Shown one piece after another: positions 1 through 12,419 of a DNA stretch of 64,000 nucleotides. The stretch comes from Malurus cyaneus samueli (taxonomy: Eukaryota > Chordata > Aves > Passeriformes > Maluridae), in assembly GCA_009741485.1 (NCBI GenBank), contig CM019238.1, forward strand, positions 7,545,477 to 7,609,476. The letters run 5' to 3'. How positions within the stretch are numbered: position 1 is the stretch's first letter; every line of letters starts with the position of its first letter. Both the position numbers and the translations under genes were made by a program. The notes beneath the pieces are model-generated. The model saw nothing but the letters and a program-made list of their open reading frames with translations, ran no database searches and was not told the DNA's origin.

Positions 1-1570
1 GCAATGTCGGGTTACTCTGTGAGCAGTTGTACCTCTTGTCTCTGCTAGTTCACATGTCATAATTTGTTTATCTTACAGAAGAACTTCTTCATCCCTTTTT
101 CTGACAGCTTCCTTTACTATTCAGTCAGTTCTGAGTTAAATCCATTCGTATGAGATCTGGTATGAAGTGCTAATCTGGTTTTTATTGTTGATCAGCAATT
201 CTCATATCTGTAGTATTAACACAGAAAATTGATGTCTGAAGAATCTTACATTATGAGACTGATCTAAGAAGATTCAGTTTCAGAGAAGCGCTGCTGTTTT
301 CTTCAAGCACTGCATGGCTTCATTAGGTTTTCTTATCAACTGGTTAATGAAAAAATGGAAGCAGATCAGGGAGAGAAGAGCCACCAAGGAGCTTAATTTA
401 TCAGTGCTCTTGCAATCTCTAAATCAGGCCATGTCCCTGCCAAAGGATGCTTCTGCTGAGGGGCCGCAGAGGTGGCAATCCAGGTAGCAGCAGCACAACA
501 GACACTGGACTTTACAACAATATTTCATGTTCTCACATTTAACCCATTTTGCATCTCTTTTGATGAACAACTCTTGTGGTGTAGGAGCCTCTCACTGAAC
601 CTCCCTGGTGCCAAGGTGACCCCAAGGTCCTGCTGTCTCCTGGTGGGCAGTGGCAGCACTGACCTGAGACTCAGTGAGGGGGGTGCTGTGACCCAGCAGA
701 GTCCCAGGGATGTGTGGGGAATTCAGGAATCGGTGTCAGGGCTCATGACTGTGGCTGCACAGCTGCCTCGGGCTGGGCTGCAGACCCCACTGTTGTGCCA
801 TGGGATGCCTGGAGGTTGTGCTGGGTGACCTGCAGGCCTTTGGCTGCGATCCTGCTGCAGCAGGAATGGGCTCCTGAGGACAGCCCTCGGGAATGTTGGT
901 GACTGCAGCACTTTGCAGCAGTGATCTTGCAAGACTTCAGTCTCCTCTTAGATTTCAGATGAAATTATTTTCTTTTATGTGGTCAAATTTCACAAGTTGC
1001 TCTGCTTTTTCTATCTGAGGCTGGTATATGTGTCCACACACACACACACACACATATCTATAAATGCTTGATACCTTTATCCCAAAAAAAAACCTGATGA
1101 CTGAGGGCACCAGCCAGTTGTACTGCTCCAACTGCAATACTGCAGTTTCCAGTTTTAATAAGGGGATTAGAGAAGTGGTGACAACCAATAGCTCCATGTA
1201 TGAAAGACTCAAGGCTTTATGAGACTGACATCAGCTTCTAGGCAATGTTTATGTGAAACTCCCTTTTGTTTATTTACAGTTCACACAATTCTGTCTTACT
1301 TTAAAAATGAAGAAGAAATGCGTTGAAGTGTAGTTTGGAATCACAGGGGCAGCAAATGAATGAGCTCTTGTTCAGAAAGTGCATAGTTTGGGAATGGAGC
1401 ATGCTGCAGGGAGGTCCCAGCCTTTCTTCTGGTTTCCTATAAATTAATCTCTGCTGTTTGGGGTTCTGCTTGTGCTCTCACTTTAGAATTGGTTGTCATG
1501 CTGCCGCCTGAGTACACCAGGCTGCTTCAGAGAATTCAATTTAGGACTTAAGCAGACTGGGTTTTTTTTT
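1..1570. other. Intergenic, no gene seen
   Basis: Mixed sequence with a GC-richer part at about 600-900, a CA repeat and short fortuitous frames only. No splice-bounded coding segment recognised. Confidence 0.5.
1035..1054. repeat. CA dinucleotide microsatellite
   Basis: Ten uninterrupted CA units followed by tatcta. Confidence 0.95.
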
Positions 1571-2537
1571 TGTTGCTAAAGAACTCACAGTTCTTCCTTG
1601 CCTCTACCCCAGGGAATGCTAAAGAAAAGGTAATCACGAAAAGAAAAGCATTATGTGTAATAGTGCAAACCTGTATGTTTACTTACAAACCAATCATGAG
1701 GTATGCACACACAAACTCCACCCTGTGCTAAAGAACTTCTGATTTCTGTCCAGCTAAAAGTACTGTGTCTTCAAAAGAAATAAGAAAGAAAAAAAAAAAA
1801 AACAAAAAAAAAAACCAGAAAAAAACCCAAAGCTCAGCGAGCAGCCCTGCCCATTCCAGCCCTCAGCAAAGGCTGCCCATGGCCCAGGGACAGAGGCAAA
1901 GCCGATGACAGGACTGGCAGCAGTGTGGAAGTACAGAGGGTCTTTCCACTCCAGGAGAAACTCCTTTAAGCCTACCCAGCTCTCACCAAAGTCAGGCTGC
2001 TGTGTTTAGTTCCACAAATGCTCAGAGACTTCAAAAATACAGCAACTTAGTTTTCCTCAATTAAAGGAAGAAATGGCCAAAATACACCCACAACTTGAGA
2101 ATCTCTATTTGTGTTATTTCACAGACATCATAAGATCACTACAAAAAGCTATTGCTTGGTACACACAGAGCGTGATGTGGTCAGCAATGGCTTTGTTTTC
2201 ACAAAAGCCAACTGAAGCTATTATTTTTGAAATATTTTCCTCTTTAGAAAAATATTATTTTGTTGCAAGACCAAAGGATAAAAATATGCACCACAGCTTA
2301 CAATGAATCACACCTCAACAATGCATACAAGTCAAACATTAAAACACTTAAAGCTTCTATATTAAACTTATATTCAATAAAAATTAATTTTACCAGCATC
2401 CCCCCACCCTTTCCTTGCTGTGGACCTGTAAGCTCACATAAAAGGAACTTCAAAAACTGTCTCTGCTTTTGTCAGGGCATTTTTCCTCCACGCCTTACAC
2501 ACAAGGCACACCTGAAAGCTGTTCGACAAGTTATTCT
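1571..2537. repeat. Direct duplicate, copy A (probable assembly artefact)
   Basis: Matches 2725-3682 along its whole length. Differences are almost all one- to few-base insertions or deletions, many in homopolymers. It ends at the N gap. This pattern fits an uncorrected long-read gap fill better than a true duplication. Confidence 0.85.
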
Positions 2538-2547
2538 NNNNNNNNNN
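2538..2547. other. Assembly gap (10 N)
   Basis: Ten N bases interrupt the sequence exactly at the end of copy A. Confidence 0.99.
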
Positions 2548-2724
2548 CACAGTGCCAGCTCTCTCCCTGCTCTGGGAGCTGCCTGAGAAGAGCTGCAATA
2601 CGAGAACACTTCATTACACAGCACAGCAATGGCAGCACAGGCCCCTGGTACCGAGGAAGGGGTTTCAGAGTTTAATCCTGCCCATGCTCTTCTGGTGGGT
2701 CCCAAGGAAATCAGTTACATCTCC
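2548..2724. repeat. Inverted copy of 3860-4036
   Basis: 177 bp, the reverse complement of 3860-4036 at the same length. It begins right after the gap and ends exactly where copy B begins. Confidence 0.9.
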
Positions 2725-3682
2725 TGTTGCTAAAGAACTCACAGTTCTTCCTTGCCTCTACCCCAGGGATATGCTAAAGAAAAGGTAATCACGAAAAGAA
2801 AAGCATTATGTGTAATAGTGCAAACCTGTATGTTTACTTACAAACCAATCATGAGGTATGCACACACAAACTCCACCCTGTGCTAAAGACTTCTGATTTC
2901 TGTCCAGCTAAAAGTACTGTGTCTTCAAAAGAAATAGAAAGAAAAAAAAAAAAAAAACAAAAAAAAAAAACCAAAAAACCCAAAGCCAGCGAGCAGCCTG
3001 CCCATTCCAGCCCTCAGCAAAGCTCCATGGCCCAGGGACAGAGGCAAAGCCGATGACAGGACTGGCAGCAGTGTGGAAGTACAGAAGGGTTCTTTCCACT
3101 CCAGGAGAAACTTCCTTTTAAGCCTACCCAGCTCTCACCAAAGTTCAGGCTGCTGTGTTTAGTTCCACAAATGCTCAGAGACTTCAAAATACAGCAACTT
3201 ATTCCTCAATTAAAGGAAGAAATGGCCAAAATCACCCACAACTTGAGAATCTCTATTTGTGTTATTTCACAGACATATAAGATCACTACAAAAAGCTATT
3301 GCTTGGTACACACAGAGCGTGATGTGGTCAGCAATGGCTTTGTTTTCACAAAAGCCAACTGAAGCTATTATTTTTGAAATTATTTTCCTCTTTAGAAAAA
3401 TATTATTTTGTTGCAGACCAAAGGATAAAAATATGCACCACAGCTTACAATGATCACACCTCAACAATGCATACAAGTCAAACATTAAACACTTAAAGCT
3501 TCTATATTAAACTTATATTCAATAAAAATTAATTTTACCAGCATCCCCCCACCCTTTCCTTGCTGTGGACCTGTAAGCTCACATAAAAGGAACTTCAAAA
3601 ACTGTCTCTGCTTTTGTCAGGGCATTTTTCCTCCACGCCTTACACACAAGGCACACCTGAAAGCTGTTCGACAAGTTATTCT
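2725..3682. repeat. Direct duplicate, copy B
   Basis: Same sequence as 1571-2537 (958 versus 967 bp), and continuous on its right with unique sequence from 3683. It appears to be the cleaner copy. It includes an A-rich tract at about 2942-2970. Confidence 0.85.
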
Positions 3683-5313
3683 AATCTCTCCAAGCACATC
3701 CCCAAAACATTTTGAAGAGCAAAGGCCCAGTTGCTTGAATCAGACAACCCCATATGGCAGAACTGAGTATTTATACCTAAAACATTTTGAAAATTCTCAT
3801 AAACTAATGCAAAATTATGTTTATGATATTTGGAGGGGAAGTTTAAGAGCAAAAAAAAAGGAGATGTAACTGATTTCCTTGGGACCCACCAGAAGAGCAT
3901 GGGCAGGATTAAACTCTGAAACCCCTTCCTCGGTACCAGGGGCCTGTGCTGCCATTGCTGTGCTGTGTAATGAAGTGTTCTCGTATTGCAGCTCTTCTCA
4001 GGCAGCTCCCAGAGCAGGGAGAGAGCTGGCACTGTGGCTTTGAGAGAAAAAGTAGCTGACATTTCTGTATTTGTTGTTTCCTGAAGACAAAGTCTCTTGC
4101 ACTCGTTTCTCAATGAGAGCAGCTGGCTGTTTCCTTCTTCACTGTACTGCAAGGAAACATTCTGCAGGCACACACCTCAAACTTGGAGAGAAGGTGAGCA
4201 CAGCCACCTGACTGGCAGAGGACAGTGCCCTCAGTCTTGGCTGAGAGGACAAAAATGGTGAAGAGGATGGCGGAACAGTGGACAGTCTGGGAGACAGAGA
4301 GATCCACTGTTTTGATTGGCAGTAGTCCTGCAGACTGAAAATTAGAGCTCGCATTGGCTCAACTGGGAGCAGAAGGGGTTTTGTAGGGAGCTGAAAAGTG
4401 ACTTCTTTTGTGTTCCTCAATTGTGTTCACACAACTGCAGAAAGCATTTGCATGTCCTTCATCACTTTTTTCTATGTTGGGAAACTCCCGAGTTGCTCTC
4501 ACCTCAGCATGTGTGGGGTTAATTGCAGAGCTGGAGGTGTGCTTTGAGGGCAGACTCGCTCCTGTTGTCATTTCTGCCTTGTCACCCATCTGTATCTTCC
4601 TGCAATACAAGATGATGGTTTTTGCCCATCATTTTACCAAGTGCTTTGACTTCTGCCTTTTCCAGTCAGTTTGAAGGCCCTGAAGAAAGGAAGTGGCTGT
4701 AGCCGTGTGCTTTTGTACTGGGTGCCTTCAAAAACAGATGAGTGTACTCTGAGGTGTTTTAAATTAATACTAAATAAAACTTTTTTTTTCCTGAAAAGCT
4801 GAGGACAGGGCATGCAGCTGTGATGATTTGCTGCTCCTTGTTTGGAGCTGGATGTGCAGGGAGTGTTGGTGTTGCAGCTCAGCCCTGCTGTGAGTGGCAG
4901 TGTTGGCCACAGGCTGTGTCACTCCTGGGTGAGTGGCCCTGTCTGGGTCCCCTGGCCTTGGCAGTGCACTGGGGGACAGTGCAATGGGCAGTTTTGGTCC
5001 ATCCCCAGCACGGGCTGCCAGGATGCTCTGGCTGCTGCCCCAGTTCCTGTCCTGTGTACACGTGTCAGTCTGGCTGCAGTGGCTTTTCAGCCGCTTGCTT
5101 CAGACTCCATGGTTCTTGCTTCCCTCAGGATCTCTGCAGGGCTGGCATTTGGGAGTGTCCCCTCCCTCTGTGAGGGACCCGTGTTCTGCAGTCAGCAGCT
5201 CTCATTCCTGCAGTGGATAAGCTCCATGTATTTTCCTCCCTGGAAAACAATTTTTTCCGATATAACTTGCATTTGAAATGTCACTGACTTTTTTTTTCCC
5301 CCCTCCTTTCTAG
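3683..5313. other. Intergenic or intron of convergent gene
   Basis: Non-repetitive apart from 3860-4036. A GC-rich stretch at 4820-5200 has overlapping open frames in several phases, as composition alone would give. If the acceptor at 5313 is used, this is intron. Confidence 0.4.
3860..4036. repeat. Partner of the inverted copy at 2548-2724
   Basis: Reverse-complement match to 2548-2724, preceded by an A run (aaaaaaaaa). The run may be the homopolymer at which the assembly joined incorrectly. Confidence 0.9.
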
Positions 5314-7720
5314 ACTGACTGCATTGCCATGGAAACCATTGTTGAAAGAGAAGACTTTTCTGCTGGTAACTCCAGAAACTGTGTGGTGCTTTTGGAAGCA
5401 AAGCTCAGCTCCAGCCGGCTACTTTCATTTCCACCAGCACGGACATAGACACTCATCTTTTTAATTTTTTTTTTCATAGACATCAGCTCTCTACAGTTGA
5501 ATTAATTTGAATTGAGATTTTTTCATAGCTGTGCTTTGGTGATGGAATTTGGTCTTTCATGTCATATCTATTTGGGAGGCAGTGTGAATGCTAATAGGAG
5601 ATCCCTGTATGTCCCTTTCTTCTTCCTGCCTCTTTCATTAATTTTTGAGAAAAATTTATATTCTGAGAAGTCAAAGCTGGTTTCTGATTGTCTGTTTAAC
5701 ATGGGTTTTACTTCTCTGGTACATTAACAAGTGGTTAGCTTAAAACATGTATTGTTTAGAAATATTTTGGCAGTTCAGGATTTTTCCAGGTAACTGGGCA
5801 GAAGGAGGGAGGGAGAGATGCACATTAGCTTGAGGGGTGAACCCGTGGGACTGGATGGGTCTGAAGAAAAGAGACCTCTTCTGCCTTTTTTTTTTGTTTT
5901 TTTTTTTTCAAAGGTTTTGCTTTTATGGTACAAGAGGTATTTCTTGAGCATAGGCTAGAGGCTTTTAAATCAAGTGTCTGTCAGAGCTTAAACGGAAATT
6001 TTTTTTTGCTCAGAATTTTGGTATGTACAAAGTAGGATTAATGGGCTGGTTGTCTTGTAGATTGTTTATGTTCTTGTTTATAAATATGAATTGTGTAAAA
6101 TGAGGTTTTTGTTCATGGATTCGAATGAGAACTGCGGAGTCGTATCCAATGTTTGTGACTTCTGCATTAGACTTGTCAGTTGTAGCTTTTTAAAGGGAAA
6201 CCACCCTAATTGATCTTACTTTCAACCAAAGTCCCACTTTTAATTTGGGACTATTTTTGTTCTTTCTTTCTGGCATAATAGGGAAAAAAAAGTAAAAAGT
6301 TGGCTCGTGAATTGTCTTTATCCCACTGACAGAAATGTGAACAATGACTATTTGACATTTTTAAAATAAGCCCTGATTTTTCTACAATTTAAGTGCTTCA
6401 CTCTTGTACTGAATTTTTTTTTGGTTGAAATGAGTTTAGCTTTTTAACACTGCTATGAATTTAAAAGAGCATGACACTAGTCATTGGTACATGCAATGGA
6501 TTCTAAAAGGCACTGATGATTGCTAAAGGGTTTCAAAGTGGTACACAAATCCTCATGCTGTACTGCACCACACAGCTGGGAATCCTCCACATGTATATTG
6601 TACAACAGATGTGCCAGGCTGCCTCACCTCCAACAGACAACCTTTCGATTGCCGGTACAGTGTGTGTAACAAATTAGACACTGTCAGCTTGGATTGTTCA
6701 GTGATGTGTACCCTGGTCCATTTCTGAATAGTATTGAAATATACATGTCACTAAAATATGAGGTGATTGTTTGAGTTTTTTGTTTTAGGATACATGATAC
6801 CAATCAGTTTATGCAGTGTCTAGTGACAGGGAAAATTGTTGCTACAGGGTTTTAAAGCACAGACCTGTTTTTGATTCTGGAAGAGAAGTTTCAGTTGGTA
6901 CAATTACTTGCTGCTAAACATACAGGAATTAAAAACATGACCACTCTTACAGACCATGATACTGTCTTGCCATATAGCTGTTGGTTGGTCTCATAAATGA
7001 ATAATGCAATACGTAGACAGCTTTTTATAAAGCTTTACATCTTTTCTAAGAAATCAAAATTTGGATGAAGATAGTTCTAAACATTTAATGTGAAAGGAAA
7101 AGGTTGTTTTGAAGAAATTTGTTACATACTTATTTCATATTAGATCCCTGAGGCTGCCATTGTACAATATACAGCACTGATTTAATACATGCTGAATAAA
7201 TAAGTAAATGGGTAACCTCAAGTATAGTGGTACAAATACTAATAGGTACGGCATAATAAATATGCAATCTTTTTGAATCTCTTAGTTTACAGCAACTAAT
7301 TTATTCAGTATTGTGCTGGAAGAACATTTTCAGATGATGTAAAACATATCACTATATATACTACCTTCCAGCTACCCGTTTATGCTGCTGTATAGTACAA
7401 AAATACCAATGATAGAACAATGTTTGTCCTGTAAATTTAATTTGATATTGGACAGTTATTGTCTGTACAAACTAAAACATATATGGTTGAAACTGTTCAT
7501 TATATTTGCTATTTCTGCTTCACAGATCTGTTTTAAAGTTGAGCTGATTGATCTGGCTTTGTCTTCCATTGTAAATATTGTTCTGTTGTTTTCTTTGTAA
7601 AACACATCGCGTTTGCGGTTTTGGGAGACTGGCTTGAAGCTCTGTATAGTGTTTATATTTATCTGACTTGGCTTTCCATAGAGCTACTTGCAGTAAATAC
7701 GTGTTCATGTACTGCTGTGT
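5314..7720 (+). other. Candidate terminal exon/3'UTR of a convergent gene
   Basis: A long pyrimidine tract ending ctttctag at 5313 is a strong plus-strand splice acceptor. The following 2.4 kb is AT-rich with 3'UTR-like features: AATAAA at about 7195 and a Pumilio-type TGTAAATA near 7571. The frame from 5314 is open for 44 codons to TAG at 5446-5448, too short to identify. In mammals the convergent neighbour downstream of COL4A5 is IRS4, and related IRS genes have a terminal exon that is mostly 3'UTR. The identity is therefore a synteny inference only. Confidence 0.3.
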
Positions 7721-8166
7721 CTGGGTTTTATTTTTAAACAAACTTTTGGGGTTTTCTGTCAGAAGTGCATTTCCTACTGCTGTGGCTGTGTCTCCTCAAA
7801 GTGTCCTTGTGTCCTTGAAAATTTTTGAGAGGTTTTCCTACTCTTTCAGAGCAGTGATTGCCCATCTCTCCACTGTTCTTTGCCTTTCCACTTAGTTTAG
7901 AAGGTAACATACAGAAAAATGCTCAGAAGTTTTCTTTGCCATGGATTCATAGTGCCTGTAAACAATTAAGCTTTGTAGTGAAAAAAACTCAAACAATGCC
8001 CAATACTTTTTCCGCTTTAAATGTAGAACACTGGCAATTTTTTGTTCATAACTTTGTGCATGACTGGATGTGAAAGTCTCATGATCCAAAAGGACTAGTC
8101 CTGTGAGAAATTTTTATAAGTTCATTGTGAAAGAAGGGTACAAGGAAACAAGTGTGTTCTGCTGTT

Positions 8167-8218
8167 TGTATCTTTTGCAGTGACACTCTGGTTTTAAAGT
8201 GTCACTGCAAAAGGTACG
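8167..8218. repeat. Short inverted repeat / hairpin
   Basis: cttttgcagtgacact (8172-8187) and its exact reverse complement (8198-8213) are separated by 10 nt. With G-U pairs the stem extends to about 21 bp. It could fold as RNA on either strand or be a small transposon remnant. Confidence 0.7.
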
Positions 8219-10416
8219 TTAAATAGGTCTCAGTATATGAAACGCAAATACAAATAGAGAATTTCATCATTTCAACTAATGTACCCACCTGCAAAAACAA
8301 CTGAAGTCAGAAAATACCAACAAAAGGTAGTGCTTATTGACTTGAAGGATAGGGCAGTCATTTTCTACAGAAAAAGGCTTTCATCCACAGATAAAGGTGG
8401 GTGACAGTAATCACTGAAATATGTTGGATGGGACCTTTCTTTAAAATTACCTGAATTAATTCTTATCCTGTTACCCAAATAGTACATTGAAACAACCCCC
8501 TGGAAAGGTCAAGTTTGCTGTAAGAATAGGCTTTTGCTCAAATAAAGCAGCCCCTTTTACAGAGTGTATAGCCTATATTGGGAGGGAAAAAAGGAGAGCC
8601 CTACCAGCAGCACGAACAAACAGTGATAATTATCCAAACTCTGTCCAGGCTCTTGTGACAGTGCCACAGTAAGTGCTTCAAAATATCTTTGACTGCATCT
8701 GAAATGGGCCAATGACTGGAGGTTGGTGGGGTTTTTTGTTGGGGCACACGCACAGTTTTACACTGATTTTTCAAACGCCTTTGGGTGACAGATCTCTCTT
8801 GCATCTGAAGGATGGAAGGCCTCAGTTAAAGCCAGAGGGCACGTTAGACTTCCTGACTGAATCTGAAGATGGGCACTAGAATACATCTTAGAAGTCTTTG
8901 GCAATGCTTTGAGCAATTCTCATGGGCTGTGCATCTCCATGAGCTCAGTGGTACTGGAAAAAACCAGTGATGGGTTCTCAGCAGGGGAGAGTGACCTTGT
9001 TAGAGGTACCAGGTTTCAATACAGTCTCTACTGCATTTTTTATCCCAGCATCCTGTTTTGGCTATAGCAGCAGTGTTCCCTCAGTTACCTATAGAATTAA
9101 CCCTTGATTGTCCATGCAGAGCTGTGGAGCAGTATTGTCTTGGGGAAGAGCAAGACATTGTCTGAGCTTGCTGTGCATGTCTGGAAAGTAGAAACTTCTC
9201 CCCATCATCCCCTTTTGGTGAAGAAACACACCAAGTCTGTGTCTTCGGTTTCCTTCTGGGTTAATTTACAACTTCTAAAAGCACCATTATGGTTACAGTG
9301 TGACAGCTCAGGGGGCACTGGAGCTGCTGTTGGCAGAGCAGCCCTGACCCCCATCCCATCTACACCCGGGGGCAGAAAGGCCTTTGGAAGGACAGCAGGG
9401 GTCAACTATTGACCAATTACTGTCACCTCAGCTGAGGCTGTCCCCAGGCACTGCTCACCTGGCTGCTGCAAAGGGGTAGAGTTAATAATCTTTCCAGAGC
9501 TAGGAGTTCTAGATACTTACCCTACATTTTAAATGTGGAACACGCACTGCTCCCCTGAGCTCGTAACTCCCCAGTCTCCCAACAGCAAGTGCCCTGCTTT
9601 CTGTCAATAGACTAACCTGAAAAGACTAAATTATTCCAGTTTCTTGTGCAGTTTTCAGCTTGTGCTTCTAGTGGAAGTAATCATGGCAGCAAAAGTATTG
9701 TGTGCCCAGCAGTGGTGGGTTATCTGAAGCATAACTTTCCTGTTAAAAGGGAAGGACCTGTAAAAAACACCTAATTGCTGCTCCCAGCATCAGAGTCCTG
9801 AACCTGGCACAGCCCTCCCTCAAGTGTGTCCCAAGGATGGCACAGCAGCACAGTTCAGGCAGCAAACTGCCTAAAAAAATGCAGCTGGGTATCAAAGTAC
9901 ATAGAAAATAATTGCAGAACATCTGATTTTAAAACTTGAGCATTTGTTGCTTGCAAAACCAGTATGTTGTTGTTTTCAGGTTCTAGAACTACTTTCCTGC
10001 ACCCTTTATTAGAAATGGTCCCTAGAAAGAAATTTTACAGCAGAGGACAAAATACCACAGACTCAGAGCTTCTGCAGCATGACATTTGTGTGTGACATCT
10101 AGTTCAGGGTACAGAAGTGTTGCTGCACTGCCCTGTGTGCCCATTTTTGTCCTTGAACTGCAAAAGTGGTGAAGAAGTTTAAATCCCACCTTAGAAGTGA
10201 ATATGATATTGAAGGAAGCTTTTTCTTCTTTATAATAGGATTTTTAGAGGGAAGAAAGATACTGGAAAGTCTGCCTTAAGCAGAACTCTTTTTAACATTA
10301 GAAGAGTGTAACTTCAGCCTCGATTGCTAAATACCAGTTTTAGAATTCAAACTGTTCCTTTAGAAAAATTCACTTTTTTACTCATCATTGTGGTTGCAAT
10401 TGACAGCAGCTTACAC

Positions 10417-10454
10417 GAACTGGGCCAGGAAGGGTGAACTGGGCCAGGAAGGGT
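10417..10454. repeat. 19-bp tandem repeat, two copies
   Basis: gaactgggccaggaagggt occurs twice in direct succession without mismatch. Confidence 0.95.
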
Positions 10455-10829
10455 GATGACCCCGCTCCTGGTGAGCTTTCCTGCAGCCCAGGGCCAGACC
10501 TGGCTGTGCTGCTGTCACAGCTCCTGCCAAAGCCACACGGTGCCCTCGAGTGGTTGCACTGTGTCCCCAACAGCTCAGACCTGCCAGGTGCCTGCTGAGA
10601 TTAACTAAAATAGCCCAAAGTCTATGAGAATAAAAGGTTTCACAAAAACCATACCAGACATCAGGAAAAGAGCCTTAACAGCAGCTGAAGTGGTGTCCAG
10701 AGCTGGATCGTGTTTAGGTGTTGCTGAAGACTTTTTTTTAAGGCACCAATGTTCAAAGCAGTGTTTTCCTTCTTTAATAATAAAGCTGCAAACACAGACT
10801 TTTACCTGTAGTTTAATGTTTATATAGTG

Positions 10830-11080
10830 ATGGATAGCACCTAGAGGCCCCAACCAACATTTGAGCCCCCTCAATGTCTCTGCCCCAAGGAGCTTACAGT
10901 CTAAGCATCACGAAGCAGGAGAGAATAATAACCGTGTTTTCTTTTATAGGTCAGTGACTCCAATCCAACACAGGTCAAGTGATTTACCTGCTCTAAGGCA
11001 CAGAAGGTGTAGTGGGAATTAACCCAACATCTCTTGAATTCCTGCTGCAGATCTCAAGTTAAAAGATGTTCCTTCCTCTC
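10830..11080. mobile_element. Ancient SINE-like (MIR/CORE-type) relic
   Basis: Contains the recognisable phrases gaggccccaaccaa, ctgccccaaggagcttacag (followed by tctaagcatca), ggtcaagtgatttacctgct and gggaattaacccaacatctc. These resemble the body of old amniote SINEs. Heavily diverged, with no visible target-site duplication. The family is not fixed from memory. Confidence 0.45.
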
Positions 11081-12419
11081 TGGACCACTTTTCTCTTAGT
11101 AAAATGTAGCCCCTTTGGGATACTGAGCCTGAAGCTGATTAAGGTTCAGGACCCCTCTCAGTCAGGGCCAGAGCTGCAGGGACTGAACAGAGAACAGAGC
11201 TGTCACAAGTGCAGCTGCTTTACACACTTTACTTTTCTGTGGTGATCTCACAGCTTTGGGCCCTGAAGCTGCCACAAGACCAGCAGGTCTGGGTGCTCTT
11301 TACCTTAGCCAGGGAATGGGATCTCCTGTCTTGGTTTTACACCCTGTGAGAGAAGCCCAGATCTTACAAAGAAGCACCAGTTACACACTGCTGTAACAAA
11401 CATGGTCCACTGTATCCCCTGTCCCCACATCTGAGTGAACAAGATGGGGTGGTGGTAGGGAAGGGTGGGAGAGTCCTTTCCTTTGAGAGCTCCTTGGCCT
11501 TAGCATCCATTCTTCTGCTTTTTTGGGGCAAGGGATTGGCTGCTATGTTCATTTTAGACTTCTGCAGGGCCAGCAGTAAGATAAGGACTTGTGTTTACAT
11601 GAAGAGACTTACTATTTTATTTCAGCTTTGGTAACAAGTTCCTGACTTGGAGGTAGCAGCAGGTTCAGTTTATTACTATATGCATCAGCAAACCAAACTA
11701 AACAGCTGAAAGATGCACATTGCTGAATTGCCCACTCTCTACCAACGTATATAACTGCAGCTAATGGAAAAAAGACAAAGCTATTAATATTTTGCACTTT
11801 AAACTAAAGAACTTCAGTTTCATACTCAGGTGAAAGCTTTTGAAATCAGCACCAATCTCATTGTATATCACTGCCACCTGCTTAGTCACCAGTCCTATGT
11901 CTTTTGTCAAATGTGCATAAAACAAGGAGATGTCGGATGCTCTGTGTTTACAGGGATAACTGGAAGGTAAGAACAAACAGCCATTAGCAGATAAATTACT
12001 TAACAGTGTCCAATAAACAAATACACATCACCTGTATAGAGCAGTATGTGAATTCACAAGTTAGCTTGTATTGATAGTCGAGGTGGCAATATACAACGAA
12101 AATATTAAAGTATTGTCACTTGACAGAGTCCTGCATTGTCAGGGAGCTATTTATACACGAGGGTAAATGAAACGCTCTGACCATAGAAGCTGAACAGTCA
12201 TGCATACAAAAGTGATCACTTTTCAGCTATTGCACAAGTAGTGACACTCTTTAGACATACACAGGAGGATTTTTACAAACTGACATCAGAAAGACTGCAT
12301 GCACCATCTTTCAAGGCCTTATGTGAACTATACGTACACAAGAGTTGCTGCATACTGTAAATACATTGTGGATGTGTATAAATTCACATAAGATTAAAAC
12401 ATTAATTTGTAAATAGGAA
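11081..12419. other. Intergenic between the convergent transcripts
   Basis: AT-rich without recognisable genes. Minus-strand AATAAA near 11610 and 11663 could be distal poly(A) sites of COL4A5. Confidence 0.5.

Larger units (their letters stand above)
7721..10829. other. Intergenic, no gene seen
   Basis: Apart from the hairpin at 8167-8218 and the 19-bp tandem repeat, no coding exon, RNA gene or young transposon was recognised. Confidence 0.5.

Noticed and set aside
2808..3056. Lys-rich 82-aa frame
   Set aside because: It reads through an A-rich tract in the duplicated region, is broken by indels in the other copy, and matches no family.
1571..3682. Recent genuine segmental duplication
   Set aside because: Copies differ by homopolymer-type indels rather than substitutions, and one ends at an N gap beside an exactly abutting inverted piece. 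That is the pattern of an assembly error.
3676..4173. 165-aa minus-strand frame
   Set aside because: It spans the artefact region at 3860-4036 and shows no domain or homologue I recognise. A 78-aa part is reproduced in the inverted copy only because the DNA is copied.
4820..5276. Overlapping plus-strand open frames of 95-144 codons
   Set aside because: Several frames are open at once in GC-rich sequence, with Cys/Trp/Gln-rich low-information translations and no recognisable domain. Composition explains them.
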